Positions 9,403 to 18,263 of a DNA stretch of 64,000 nt are shown in pieces. Made by a program: the position numbers and the translations under genes. Each line of letters opens with the position of its first letter. Positions within the stretch are counted from its first letter, which is position 1. Where the stretch lies: positions 124,001-188,000 of the forward strand of contig CAOYQO010000002.1 of assembly GCA_948566455.1 (NCBI GenBank). Direction: 5' to 3'. Origin of the DNA: an uncultured Phocaeicola sp. GTDB taxonomy: Bacteria; Bacteroidota; Bacteroidia; Bacteroidales; Bacteroidaceae. A model generated the notes under the pieces. The model was not told the origin of the DNA. It worked only from the letters and a program-made list of their open reading frames with translations, and made no database searches.

Positions 9403-10833
9403 ATGATTACTGAAGAACTCAAGAAATTATATTGTACGTATACCGGACACGAGCCGGGAACTATTGAAGAACTTCCTTCATCCGGCTCCAACCGTCGTTA
9501 CTTCCGCCTTACGGGCACCCCTACCCTTATCGGTGTCAGCGGGACTTCCCTCGAAGAGAATCAGGCTTTCCTCTATATGGCAGACCATTTCCGCAAGAAA
9601 GGACTACCCGTGCCACAAGTCGTAGCAAAGAGTGATAACGATGCATTTTATCTGCAGGAAGACTTGGGAGACACTCTCCTGTTCAATGCTATCGAAAAAG
9701 GACGCAAGACCAGTGTTTTTGATGAAGAAGAGAAGCAACTTCTGCGCAAGACAATGCGTCTGTTGCCTGCCGTACAGTTCTCCGGTGCAGACGGAATGGA
9801 CTTCTCATATTGCTACCCACAGTCAGAATTCAACAGTCGCAGCATCTTATGGGATTTGAATTACTTCAAATACTGTTTTCTGAAAGCTACCGGAATGGAG
9901 TTTCAGGAAGACCGTCTAGAAGATGATTTCCAGAAAATGGCAGACGTGTTGATGCGCAGTAGTTCGGCCACATTCATGTATCGTGATTTCCAGAGCCGGA
10001 ACGTTATGATTAAAGAAGGTGAACCATGGCTCATCGACTTCCAAGGCGGACGTAAGGGACCTGTTTATTATGATGTGGCTTCCTTCCTGTGGCAAGCCAA
10101 GGCCAATTATCCTGAGAGCCTTCGCAAAGAGCTTTTAAAGGAATATCTGGACTCTCTGTGTAAATACCAGCCTGTGGACGAGAAATATTTCTATGCTCAA
10201 TTACGTCATTTCGTATTGTTCCGTACCATGCAAGTGCTGGGTGCTTATGGCTTCCGTGGCTATTTCGAGAAGAAACCCCATTTCATCCAAAGCGTCCCCT
10301 TTGCTATTGAAAACCTGCGACAGCTATTGCAGGAACCCTATCCCGAATATCCGTACCTCTGTCATGTGCTGAAAGAGCTTACTGAACTGAAACAATTTAC
10401 TGACGACCTCCAGAAGCGCCGTCTTGTAGTAAAAGTCACCAGTTTTGCATATAAAAAGGGTATACCTGAGGATTCAAGTGGCAACGGTGGTGGCTTTGTA
10501 TTCGACTGCCGTGCCGTAAACAACCCCGGTAAGTACGACCGTTATAAACCCTTCACCGGACTGGATGAACCTGTTATTCGCTTCCTAGAAGACGATGGAG
10601 AAATAACCACGTTCCTCGAACATGTATACGGTCTGGTAGATGCTTCCGTGAAACGATACATGGAACGTGGATTTACGAACCTTTCCATTTGTTTCGGATG
10701 CACTGGCGGGCAACACCGTTCGGTTTATTCAGCACAACACCTGGCAGAACATCTGAACCAGAAATTCGGAGTACAGGTAAATCTGATGCACAGGGAACAG
10801 AATATTGAACAGACTTTTAAAGCGAAAAACTAA
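9403..10833 (+). CDS. amgK: Sugar kinase (AmgK-like) fused to a RapZ C-terminal domain
   Basis: Cytoplasmic protein of 476 residues. Residues 1 to about 335 form an aminoglycoside-phosphotransferase-like kinase, with the catalytic loop YRDFQSRNVM and metal-binding LIDFQGG. Residues about 340-476 match the C-terminal domain of RapZ/YvcJ, with FVFDCRAVNNPG and the C-x5-R loop GCTGGQHRS. The next gene is a MurU-like nucleotidyltransferase, so the kinase probably phosphorylates N-acetylmuramate and/or GlcNAc at C1, as AmgK does. In E. coli the RapZ C-terminal domain senses glucosamine-6-phosphate, so a regulatory role here is an inference. The RapZ P-loop domain is absent. Confidence 0.85.
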   Translation: MITEELKKLYCTYTGHEPGTIEELPSSGSNRRYFRLTGTPTLIGVSGTSLEENQAFLYMADHFRKKGLPVPQVVAKSDNDAFYLQEDLGDTLLFNAIEKGRKTSVFDEEEKQLLRKTMRLLPAVQFSGADGMDFSYCYPQSEFNSRSILWDLNYFKYCFLKATGMEFQEDRLEDDFQKMADVLMRSSSATFMYRDFQSRNVMIKEGEPWLIDFQGGRKGPVYYDVASFLWQAKANYPESLRKELLKEYLDSLCKYQPVDEKYFYAQLRHFVLFRTMQVLGAYGFRGYFEKKPHFIQSVPFAIENLRQLLQEPYPEYPYLCHVLKELTELKQFTDDLQKRRLVVKVTSFAYKKGIPEDSSGNGGGFVFDCRAVNNPGKYDRYKPFTGLDEPVIRFLEDDGEITTFLEHVYGLVDASVKRYMERGFTNLSICFGCTGGQHRSVYSAQHLAEHLNQKFGVQVNLMHREQNIEQTFKAKN

Positions 10834-10893
10834 AGAATAAGTAGAGGATAAAAATATTGGTCTAAACTTCCGATAATTCAAGAAATAAAAAGA

Positions 10894-11634
10894 ATGAAAG
10901 CAATGATATTTGCCGCAGGCCTCGGCACCCGCCTGCGCCCACTGACAGACAATATGCCCAAAGCACTTGTCCCCGTAGCAGGCAAAACGATGCTGGAGCG
11001 TGTCATCTTAAAGCTAAAAGATGCCGGCTTCCATGATATCACCATAAACATCCACCATTTTGGAGGTCAGATTATAGACTTCCTCCGCGCAAACCAGAAC
11101 TTCGGTATGGATATTCATATCAGTGACGAACGGGGTGAACTGCTGGATACCGGTGGTGGTATTAAAAAAGCCCGTCCTCTGCTGGAGAGCAATGAGCCTT
11201 TCCTTATACATAATGCCGATATCCTGACGGACCTGGATCTCAATGCTTTCTACCACCACCATCTGGAAAGTGATGCAGATGCCACTCTGCTCACTAATCA
11301 CCGGAAAACATCCCGTTATTTGTTGATGAATCAAGATAACCGCCTTTGTGGTTGGACAAATCTTTCTACAGGCGAAGTACTCCCCAAAGAACTTGATTAT
11401 CCCAGCGATCATTATCAGCTGCAAGCCTTTGGCTGCGTCCATGTCCTTTCCCCCTCTATTTTCCGCTATATGAAAGATGAACGCTGGACTGGGAAATTTT
11501 CCATTATTCCGTTTTACGTGGATATCTGCCCGGAAGCACGTATTCAAGGATTTCCTATAGACAGCGAAAACTGGTTTGATGTGGGCAAGCCAGAGACACT
11601 TGCAAAGGCAGAAGCCTATTATGCGTCTTTATAA
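10894..11634 (+). CDS. murU: MurU-like sugar-1-phosphate nucleotidyltransferase
   Basis: GT-A fold nucleotidyltransferase of 246 residues. The signature FAAGLGTRLRPLT begins at residue 6, followed by PKALVPVAGK, the DTGGGI loop and HNADILTDLD for metal binding. The best reading is UTP transfer to MurNAc-1-phosphate, or a related sugar phosphate, next to the AmgK-like kinase. This would be the shortcut of cell-wall sugar recycling to UDP-MurNAc. Mannose-1-phosphate guanylyltransferase activity cannot be excluded. It overlaps the convergent lipoprotein gene by 6 bp. Confidence 0.85.
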   Translation: MKAMIFAAGLGTRLRPLTDNMPKALVPVAGKTMLERVILKLKDAGFHDITINIHHFGGQIIDFLRANQNFGMDIHISDERGELLDTGGGIKKARPLLESNEPFLIHNADILTDLDLNAFYHHHLESDADATLLTNHRKTSRYLLMNQDNRLCGWTNLSTGEVLPKELDYPSDHYQLQAFGCVHVLSPSIFRYMKDERWTGKFSIIPFYVDICPEARIQGFPIDSENWFDVGKPETLAKAEAYYASL

Positions 11635-12618
11635 AACAGGTTTCATCTTCACCAACTGCCCCTGGGTATCAAATAAGTATTCGTAGTTGAAGGAACCGTA
11701 AATACGATACTTCCAGCGGGCACTTTTCTCAAAACGGCGACTGTCATCCAGAATGGTCGCCTGATAGACGGTCTCCAATTCATGAATGAACTCTTTAGAT
11801 TCCGGGTCCGGGTATCTATAAGTGGGGATAATAACACGTATATCAGGATATTGCTCTCGCAGATTTTTGATTTCTGTACGGACAGCATCTCTTTCATTAG
11901 AATTCAGAAAAAAGAGCAAGCATACCGGTTGTCCCTGCCCTGCAATGTCCGAAAAGAGCAAACTGTCTTTCTCTGCATACTCCACTTGTTTGAAATTAAC
12001 AAAACGATCTCCCGGCTTCAGGCTACGGGTAGCATCCAGCATCCGTTTCAATCCTATCAATACAGATGTACTGTCGCGCATTTGTGAAGGAGTTTTCTGA
12101 TACAATGTCTCCAGTTCATCCGGATAGATTGCCGCCCAACGGTCGAACACCATCCAGCCTATTGCATTCTGCGCATTGTCGAATACAAACTGCCGTGTAG
12201 CTTCCAACGGAAAAAGATCTTCATGCCAAAGTTTCCAAAGGCGTACGTTTTGTGAATGGGAATTGGTACTCTTATCCGGTACAGGCATTGCAGGTGGGAC
12301 TACATTTGACAACGTCAATTTCCCTCTTTCGGGATAAAAGAAATTAATACTGCCGGGATGCTCCATTCCATAGATATGCAACGTATCTTCTTTTCCGGAA
12401 AATGAAACTTCCCCGTTTCTGATAATAGCGAAGTCCAGGGGAGCTTTCCCATAATCACGGTCACCCGTCATACGGTCAGCACCATATCGCCACAGGTAGA
12501 CCATATCTCCTTCGTAAGCGTCCAGTCCGGTGCAATGCACAATAAAAGTCTGTTCTTGCGATTGGCAACTGATGAGTCCCAGAAACAAAGAGTAAAATAT
12601 CCATTGATTGATTTTCAT
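11629..12618 (-). CDS. Lipoprotein with DUF4369-like N-terminus and degenerate thioredoxin fold
   Basis: Predicted lipoprotein of 329 residues: a hydrophobic signal (about 1-17) ends in LISC, with Cys18 as the likely lipidation site. The N-terminal half resembles DUF4369 domains found before TlpA-type thioredoxins. The C-terminal half (PVCLLFFLNSNERDAV, then YEYLFDTQGQLVKM) resembles a thioredoxin fold but has no CxxC, so redox activity is unlikely. I chose the ATG at 12618 because the signal peptide starts there. The function is unknown. Confidence 0.7.
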   Translation of the reverse strand: MKINQWIFYSLFLGLISCQSQEQTFIVHCTGLDAYEGDMVYLWRYGADRMTGDRDYGKAPLDFAIIRNGEVSFSGKEDTLHIYGMEHPGSINFFYPERGKLTLSNVVPPAMPVPDKSTNSHSQNVRLWKLWHEDLFPLEATRQFVFDNAQNAIGWMVFDRWAAIYPDELETLYQKTPSQMRDSTSVLIGLKRMLDATRSLKPGDRFVNFKQVEYAEKDSLLFSDIAGQGQPVCLLFFLNSNERDAVRTEIKNLREQYPDIRVIIPTYRYPDPESKEFIHELETVYQATILDDSRRFEKSARWKYRIYGSFNYEYLFDTQGQLVKMKPVL

Positions 12619-12729
12619 AAAGCCCAGATAGATTAAGTAAACAAACACATTGTACAAAAGAACAATCTTTTCAGTAAAGATGCAAGCAAAAAAGACAATA
12701 TATAAAAGCAATTGTTAATGAAATATCCA

Positions 12730-12737
12730 TATATTTG
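12730..12737 (+). promoter_or_regulatory. -7 element upstream of the DUF4139 gene
   Basis: TATATTTG, an exact match to TAnnTTTG, lies 25 bp before the ATG at 12763. No good TTTG is seen at 19-21 bp upstream. Confidence 0.45.
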
Positions 12738-12762
12738 TGACATAACATTAAAAAGACTGACT

Positions 12763-14646
12763 ATGAAACGACTGAGATTAGGACTATGGGCATGTTTCTG
12801 CCTTTGTGCAGCCACCACCCTTATGGGACAAAACAAGGTGAAAACTACTGCCGAAAAGGTAATGCTGTTCATTGACGGCGCCCAAGTGACGCGTACCAAA
12901 CAAGTAGATATTCCGGCAGGAAATTCAACGCTCATCTTTACCGGATTATCTCCCTATATGGATGCACAAAGTATGCAGGTCAGCGCAAAGGGAAAACTCA
13001 CCGTTACGGCAGTCAACCGGCAATACAACTATATAGACAGCCTTGCCGTCAGCGAAAAACAACAAAGCCTGCAAAAGGAGCTTAAAAAAATAGAGAAACA
13101 GCAGAAAAAACAAAATGCCGAGCTTGGACTTATCAATGCCGAATATGAAATGCTGAAAACAAATTGCTCCGTCAGCAATAAGAATACCGCTACTTCTCTG
13201 GCCACTATCAAAGAAGTGAATCAATATTACTCCGGACAATTGAAAACTCTGAAAACAAAAGAACTGGCTATCAATGAACAGATAGCCGAACTTGCCATCA
13301 AACAGGGGCAACTGAGCTCTGAACTGGCACAACTAAGTGGTAAATCTCTAACCCCTATGAGTGAAATTATGGTCAATGTAAATGCGCCAGCAGCTTGCAA
13401 AGCTACATTCACCCTGAACTATTATGTAAAAAATGCCGGTTGGTTCCCTTCCTATGATGTTCGTTCCGGTAGCTTGGCCGAGCCTATCTCCATCATCTAC
13501 AAAGCCAATATCTTTCAGAATACCAAGGAAGAGTGGAAGAACGTAGAATTATCCCTTTCCTCCTCTAATCCTTCCACCGGAAGCGTAGCCCCCACTCTGT
13601 CTACTTACTGGTTGGATTACGGACTTACAGCACCACGCTACAATTTGAATCTCAATGGAAACACTGTTTCAGGAATCGTTCTTGATAATGAACGTACGCC
13701 CGTAATAGGTGCTACCGTTACCATTCCGGGGACTACGATAGGAGCCATAACCGACATAAGCGGTAAGTATTCTATAACTATTCCCAATGGACAAAACAAA
13801 CTTCAATTTTCATATATTGGCTATCAGACTCAGACCAGAGATATACAAGGGAATATTATGAATGTTACCCTTCAGGAAGATACACAGGCTTTGGATGAAG
13901 TAGTGGTAGTAGGTTACGGCGCTGAAAAGAAACCTCTTATGGCAGGTGCTGTCTCCGGTCTTAAGGTAAACCATAAAAGAGATATTCAATACGAAGAAGA
14001 AGCCAGCATGGCCCTTGACGTTGAACAAAGCCAGGGACAGATGGGCTACGAATTTGAAATAAAAGTGCCCTACACCATTCCTTCTGATAACAAGCCTGTA
14101 GTTGCTGAAATCGGTCATTACGAATTACCCGCTTCTTATACTTACCAAAGTACTCCGAAGATAGATAAAGATGCTTTCCTGATTGCCCAGGTAACCGATT
14201 GGGAAAAGCTGAACTTACTTGAAGGCGAAGCAAATGTTTATTTTGAGAATACTTTCATTGGCAAGTCCATTATGAATGTCACCCAACAGAACGACACACT
14301 ATCCTTCTCTTTAGGTCGTGATAAACGTATCATGATACAGCGTACGAAAGAGAACGAATATACCTCACGCAAGTTTATGGGTTCCAATCAGACGCAATCC
14401 ATTGCATGGAAACTTTCTGTCCGCAATACGCGTCCAGAGCCTGTCACCCTTACGCTTTACGACCAACTACCCGTATCACGCAACAATAACATTACCGTAA
14501 CAGCAGAAGAAATCAGCGGCGGCAGTCTGGATGAAGCGAAAGGTATCATCACCTGGCAAATTACCTTACAACCCGGCGAACAACGTGATTTAGCTTTACG
14601 TTATAAAGTGAAGTACCCTAAAGGGCGAAACTTAATAATAGAATAA
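12763..14646 (+). CDS. DUF4139 (MuiA-like) exported protein with SusC-like insert
   Basis: Exported protein of 627 residues, with a signal peptide ending TLMGQ near residue 22. An N-terminal DUF4140-type domain (VMLFIDGAQVTR) is followed by a lysine/glutamine-rich coiled coil (about 95-145) and the DUF4139 beta-rich domain, which runs to the C-terminus (LALRYKVKYPKG). In the middle, about residues 300-390, sits a carboxypeptidase-regulatory-like segment (VSGIVLDNERTPVIGATV), then LDEVVVVGYG. That is the N-terminal signature normally found on SusC-type TonB receptors. No TonB receptor barrel follows. Function unknown, probably a periplasmic or surface protein. Confidence 0.82.
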   Translation: MKRLRLGLWACFCLCAATTLMGQNKVKTTAEKVMLFIDGAQVTRTKQVDIPAGNSTLIFTGLSPYMDAQSMQVSAKGKLTVTAVNRQYNYIDSLAVSEKQQSLQKELKKIEKQQKKQNAELGLINAEYEMLKTNCSVSNKNTATSLATIKEVNQYYSGQLKTLKTKELAINEQIAELAIKQGQLSSELAQLSGKSLTPMSEIMVNVNAPAACKATFTLNYYVKNAGWFPSYDVRSGSLAEPISIIYKANIFQNTKEEWKNVELSLSSSNPSTGSVAPTLSTYWLDYGLTAPRYNLNLNGNTVSGIVLDNERTPVIGATVTIPGTTIGAITDISGKYSITIPNGQNKLQFSYIGYQTQTRDIQGNIMNVTLQEDTQALDEVVVVGYGAEKKPLMAGAVSGLKVNHKRDIQYEEEASMALDVEQSQGQMGYEFEIKVPYTIPSDNKPVVAEIGHYELPASYTYQSTPKIDKDAFLIAQVTDWEKLNLLEGEANVYFENTFIGKSIMNVTQQNDTLSFSLGRDKRIMIQRTKENEYTSRKFMGSNQTQSIAWKLSVRNTRPEPVTLTLYDQLPVSRNNNITVTAEEISGGSLDEAKGIITWQITLQPGEQRDLALRYKVKYPKGRNLIIE

Positions 14647-14677
14647 TGCTTTTCTTAATTAATCTAAAGACAAGTTG

Positions 14678-14712
14678 ATAGACCATCTGCTCCATACAGG
14701 CAGATGGTCTAT
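14678..14712 (+). terminator. Hairpin downstream of the DUF4139 gene
   Basis: A perfect 13-bp stem (ATAGACCATCTGC, 14678-14690, with its complement at 14700-14712) and a 9-nt loop. No T-run follows, so it may stabilise the 3' end or terminate weakly. The rest of the 206-bp gap before the next gene is AT-rich with no recognised feature. Confidence 0.5.
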
Positions 14713-14852
14713 GCAACAGAAATGTATTCAAGAAAGAAATAACATAACAGTGTATTACTTATAATAAATATTAATTCATATAATATTAATATAGATCACA
14801 TGCATCCTTTTCATTTTTTGATTGTTTATTCTAACAAAAGAAAGAAGAAGTT

Positions 14853-15431
14853 ATGAAAAAGATTATCGTATTATTGATGTTGGTTTTCATAGGTGCATCT
14901 ACAACAATCTATGCACAGGAAAGTCAAAGTGAAAGTCGTCGTGCTGAACGTAAAGCACAACGTGATGCAGAAAAAGCTCGGGAGAAAATAGAAGAAGAAC
15001 GAGCATACACTGATGCAGTACAAGCCATAAAGGAGAGAAAGTTTGTATTGGAAGCGGATCGTGTAACATTCAAAAGAGGCCGTAGTGCTTTTGTTACATC
15101 CAATACCAATTTTATCCTTTTAAATGGTGACCGGGCATCCGTACAGATTGCTTTCAATGGCGCCTTTGCAGGTCCTAACGGAATTGGAGGTGTTACAGTG
15201 GATGGCACTGTAGGTGAAGTAAAAACCACCACCGACAAAAAAGGGAATGTAACTTGCAATTTTAGTGTGACAGGTGTAGGAATCTCAGCACAAGTCTCTA
15301 TCAGGCTCACTCGTGGCCGCAACAATGTATCTGCCACAGTAAATCCTAATTTCAACTCGAATAGATTAACACTGGACGGTAAACTCGTTCCATTGTCCGA
15401 GTCGAATATATTTAAAGGACGGTCGTTCTAA
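14853..15431 (+). CDS. DUF4251 domain-containing exported protein
   Basis: Exported protein of 192 residues. The signal peptide ends near IYAQ (residue 21). A charged, probably helical stretch rich in R, E, K and A (about 25-60) is followed by the DUF4251 beta-rich domain, with FVLEADRVTFKRG near its start and LDGKLVPL near the end. The family is common in Bacteroides and of unknown function. It stands alone between two hairpins. Confidence 0.85.
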   Translation: MKKIIVLLMLVFIGASTTIYAQESQSESRRAERKAQRDAEKAREKIEEERAYTDAVQAIKERKFVLEADRVTFKRGRSAFVTSNTNFILLNGDRASVQIAFNGAFAGPNGIGGVTVDGTVGEVKTTTDKKGNVTCNFSVTGVGISAQVSIRLTRGRNNVSATVNPNFNSNRLTLDGKLVPLSESNIFKGRSF

Positions 15432-15445
15432 TTATTGTAATTGAA

Positions 15446-15532
15446 CACTTGCGACTGCAAGAGCCTGCGCTTGTACAAATGAATGTTCACACTTGTACAA
15501 GCGCAGGCTCTCGCAGCCGCAAGTGTTTTTTT
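15446..15532 (+). terminator. Long-stem terminator after the DUF4251 gene
   Basis: Arms at 15446-15478 and 15493-15525 pair over 33 bp with two mismatches, with a 14-nt loop, and seven T follow (15526-15532). It lies between convergent genes and ends the DUF4251 transcript. The stem is far longer than a normal intrinsic terminator. Confidence 0.85.
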
Positions 15533-15550
15533 ATGAGAGTTACAGTACTC

Positions 15551-15784
15551 TTACTTTCCGCTCCATCGACTTAATCTATTTTCCACTTCTTCAGTAGACA
15601 CAACCTCTTTACACTGCATCTGTTCCAAAGCATTATCAATCTTATCACGCAGTTCAAAAGAAAAGTATAGAACATCATCCGGACAACGATTATTTAATAA
15701 TGCCTCAATGTCTTCTAATAGCCGTTCATCGTTTACCGCCATTAGGCGTTGAAACAAAAGTTGTTTACGTTCTCCTGTCGTCAT
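15551..15784 (-). CDS. Small antitoxin-like protein, no partner visible
   Basis: Small acidic helical protein of 77 residues, starting MTTGERKQLLFQRLMAV and ending RLSRWSGK. The layout, with a short helical start and a C-terminal tryptophan tail, resembles putative addiction-module antitoxins of Bacteroides. No toxin-like gene adjoins it on either side. The ATG at 15784 follows a TATATTTG promoter element by about 25 bp. Function is inferred only from general resemblance. Confidence 0.6.
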   Translation of the reverse strand: MTTGERKQLLFQRLMAVNDERLLEDIEALLNNRCPDDVLYFSFELRDKIDNALEQMQCKEVVSTEEVENRLSRWSGK

Positions 15785-15809
15785 AAAGTACCGTATTAAT
15801 TACATACTA

Positions 15810-15817
15810 CAAATATA
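15810..15817 (-). promoter_or_regulatory. -7 element of the small antitoxin-like gene
   Basis: Minus-strand TATATTTG matches TAnnTTTG and lies 25 bp upstream of the ATG at 15784. No TTTG is seen at the usual distance. Confidence 0.4.
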
Positions 15818-15894
15818 GAGTTTTTATTTATGATTCATCCTTTCGATGTTTTTATACATACTTCTGCTTTCCTAAACATAAAAGCCTAAAATAC

Positions 15895-15925
15895 TTTTCC
15901 TTATCTAAAGATATGTTTATCTTTG
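15895..15925 (+). promoter_or_regulatory. Promoter of the riboswitch-btuB transcript
   Basis: TATCTTTG (15918-15925) matches the -7 consensus, and TTTT (15895-15898) sits 19 bp upstream as an imperfect -33 element. Transcription would begin at the 5' edge of the cobalamin riboswitch. Confidence 0.6.
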
Positions 15926-15931
15926 CACCCG

Positions 15932-16190
15932 CTTAGGTGATGTGAAGTGTGTTCAACACTCCACATAAAAGGGAATCCGGTGAGAAACCGGAACAGTGCC
16001 CGCTACTGTAAAGCCTTAATTTTGTTTCAGATAACGCGAAACAAAAAACGGGAAGTATTCATTGAGGAACTTCCAGAAACCACTGTCCAACAAATGGGAA
16101 ACCAAGGATGGGAAGGTTACTTTCCGTAAAGGCTGAGTCAGGAAACCTGCCTGGGTAATCACATAATTAACGCCGTCTCGGGGTCAAGAA
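15932..16190 (+). promoter_or_regulatory. Cobalamin (AdoCbl-class) riboswitch upstream of btuB
   Basis: The leader contains the ordered conserved boxes of a cobalamin riboswitch: GGTGATGTGAAG near the 5' end, GGGAATCCGGTGAGAAACCG, then CAGTGCCCGCTACTGT, and the B12 box GTCAGGAAACCTGCC at about 16137-16151. btuB starts about 30 nt after the end. Binding of corrinoid should repress expression of the receptor and possibly of the genes behind it. The edges are approximate. Confidence 0.93.
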
Positions 16191-16219
16191 GGCAAGTATT
16201 AATTCTTATTTATCAATCA

Positions 16220-18262
16220 ATGAAGAAACAGAATTGGCTGTTCATCCTCATGGGAGGATGTGTAGCAATGAGTGCATCTGCACAAGAGACAAAACAGAGT
16301 CAAGACCTGAGTGTAGAACTTAATCCCGTTGTAGTAACAGGTACAGGTACGCATCACAGACTGAAAGACACCCCAACACCAGTGGAAGTAGTAACAGCGA
16401 ACGACATTAAAAAGGCTGGAATTACAGATTTCCGTGAGGCGATGACTGCTTTGGTTCCGTCGCTGTCTTTCTCTACCAACTCAATGGGAGACTACCTTAT
16501 GCTAAACGGACTGTCGAACAAGTATGTGCTTATACTTATTAATGGCAAAAAGCTAACAGGAGACAGCAGTAACAACATCGACCTGAACCGCATTGACATG
16601 AGTAACGTAAAACGTATTGAAGTCCTGAAGGGTGCCGGTTCCGCTCTTTATGGTAGTGATGCTATTGGTGGTGTAATCAATATCATTACAAACCAACCGA
16701 TAAATGACATAACAGTTACCAGCAATACAAAGGTAGAAGAGCGTGGACAATTCACCCAGACTGCCAACGTAGACATCAAAACAGAGAAGTTTGCTTCTTA
16801 TACTTCTTATCAACGTCGTCAGGCCGATGGTTGGACTCTCACACGTGTAGATGCAGATGGTGAAGCGAGAGACCAACATGATGCTAACGCTTTCTATACG
16901 GACAATTATACCCAGATGTTTCAATTTACACCGAACGACAAACTGTCAATGTATGTTGAAGGTAGTTATTATGACCGTACAGTTAAACGTCAGCCCGAAT
17001 ACCTGAAATACAATCTGACATACGATGCATACAGTTTAGGAGCAGGAGCTAAATATAATTTCAACAAACGTTCTTATATCCAGTTTGATATTAAGAATGA
17101 TAATTACGATACCAATTATCTGTACACCAATGAGGATGGAGATAACAAAGTTGGAGACGAAGTGCGTCAGAAACGGCAGCACTATTATAGCGGAAACCTG
17201 AAGTCATTATTCCGCTTTACGGAAAATACCCGTACCATATTCGGAGTGGAATATATACAGGAAACTCTGGATCGACCTTCATTCAACGTTGATGAACGCG
17301 CATACACTTGGGCTGCCTATGCACAAGAAGAAATCACTTTGTTTAAGAACTTACAGATACAGGCAGGATTGCGCTATGTATATCACGAAACAGCCAAGAG
17401 TAACGTTACACCCAAACTTGCCGTAATGTATCGTTTGGGCGATTTTACCATTCGCGGACAATATTCGGCAGGATTCCGTGCCCCAGGACTTGATGAGCTA
17501 TACAAATACTCTTATTCTCAAAGAGGAACCAGAGCAGGAACATTAAGTGCCGGAAACAAGAATCTGGATGCAGAGAAAAGCAACTATGGCTCCATCAATT
17601 TAGAGTTCAATAAGAAATGGTTAACAGTGGGAGTAACCGGATATATCAACGAGTTACGCGATATGATTGTAGCGCGTACCGTTAAACTATCCGAATTTTC
17701 AGAGGCTGAACAAGCAGCTTTCCAGGAAATCGCAAACGAATTATATGGTGGCAATGCCAAGCTGGGTAATATCCAAAACTACGTCAACAACGATAAAGCG
17801 TTAATCAAAGGATTTGAAGTGAATCTGAATGCAAATCTGGGTTATGGTTTCTCTTTAGGCGGTAATTATACCTTTGCCGACGCCAGAACTAAAGACAGTG
17901 AAACCGGCTGGCACAAAATAGAGCGCAGTGTTCGCCACTCGGGTAATGTAAACGCAAACTATGCGCATGCTTGGAAGAGCTATCGGCTAAATGTCAACCT
18001 GAATGGTCGTGTACAAAGCAAACGCATCCATGAGACTTTAAAAAATGATGAATGGATTGACGAATCCGCTCCCGGATTTGGTTTATGGAATATCAGCACA
18101 AGACATACTTTTGACGGCTTAAAATACTTTACCATAGAACCGGGCGTAGGAATCAGCAATATTTTCGATTACAGCGACCGCCGTCCGGATGCATCCCATC
18201 TGGCCTCTCTTACACCGGGACGCACATTCTATGTAAGCCTTTTATTACGTTTCAAAAAATAA
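16220..18262 (+). CDS. btuB: TonB-dependent corrinoid receptor BtuB
   Basis: Outer-membrane receptor of 680 residues. The signal peptide ends SASAQ (about residue 22), a TonB-box-like NPVVVTGTG follows, then the plug domain (TPTPVEVVTANDIKKAG, GAGSALYGSDAIGGVINII) and a 22-strand type barrel ending YVSLLLRFKK with a C-terminal aromatic/basic pattern. The cobalamin riboswitch directly upstream identifies the substrate as a corrinoid. A remnant of cbiK follows immediately and then the corrin-ring genes. Confidence 0.95.
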   Translation: MKKQNWLFILMGGCVAMSASAQETKQSQDLSVELNPVVVTGTGTHHRLKDTPTPVEVVTANDIKKAGITDFREAMTALVPSLSFSTNSMGDYLMLNGLSNKYVLILINGKKLTGDSSNNIDLNRIDMSNVKRIEVLKGAGSALYGSDAIGGVINIITNQPINDITVTSNTKVEERGQFTQTANVDIKTEKFASYTSYQRRQADGWTLTRVDADGEARDQHDANAFYTDNYTQMFQFTPNDKLSMYVEGSYYDRTVKRQPEYLKYNLTYDAYSLGAGAKYNFNKRSYIQFDIKNDNYDTNYLYTNEDGDNKVGDEVRQKRQHYYSGNLKSLFRFTENTRTIFGVEYIQETLDRPSFNVDERAYTWAAYAQEEITLFKNLQIQAGLRYVYHETAKSNVTPKLAVMYRLGDFTIRGQYSAGFRAPGLDELYKYSYSQRGTRAGTLSAGNKNLDAEKSNYGSINLEFNKKWLTVGVTGYINELRDMIVARTVKLSEFSEAEQAAFQEIANELYGGNAKLGNIQNYVNNDKALIKGFEVNLNANLGYGFSLGGNYTFADARTKDSETGWHKIERSVRHSGNVNANYAHAWKSYRLNVNLNGRVQSKRIHETLKNDEWIDESAPGFGLWNISTRHTFDGLKYFTIEPGVGISNIFDYSDRRPDASHLASLTPGRTFYVSLLLRFKK

Positions 18263-18263
18263 T

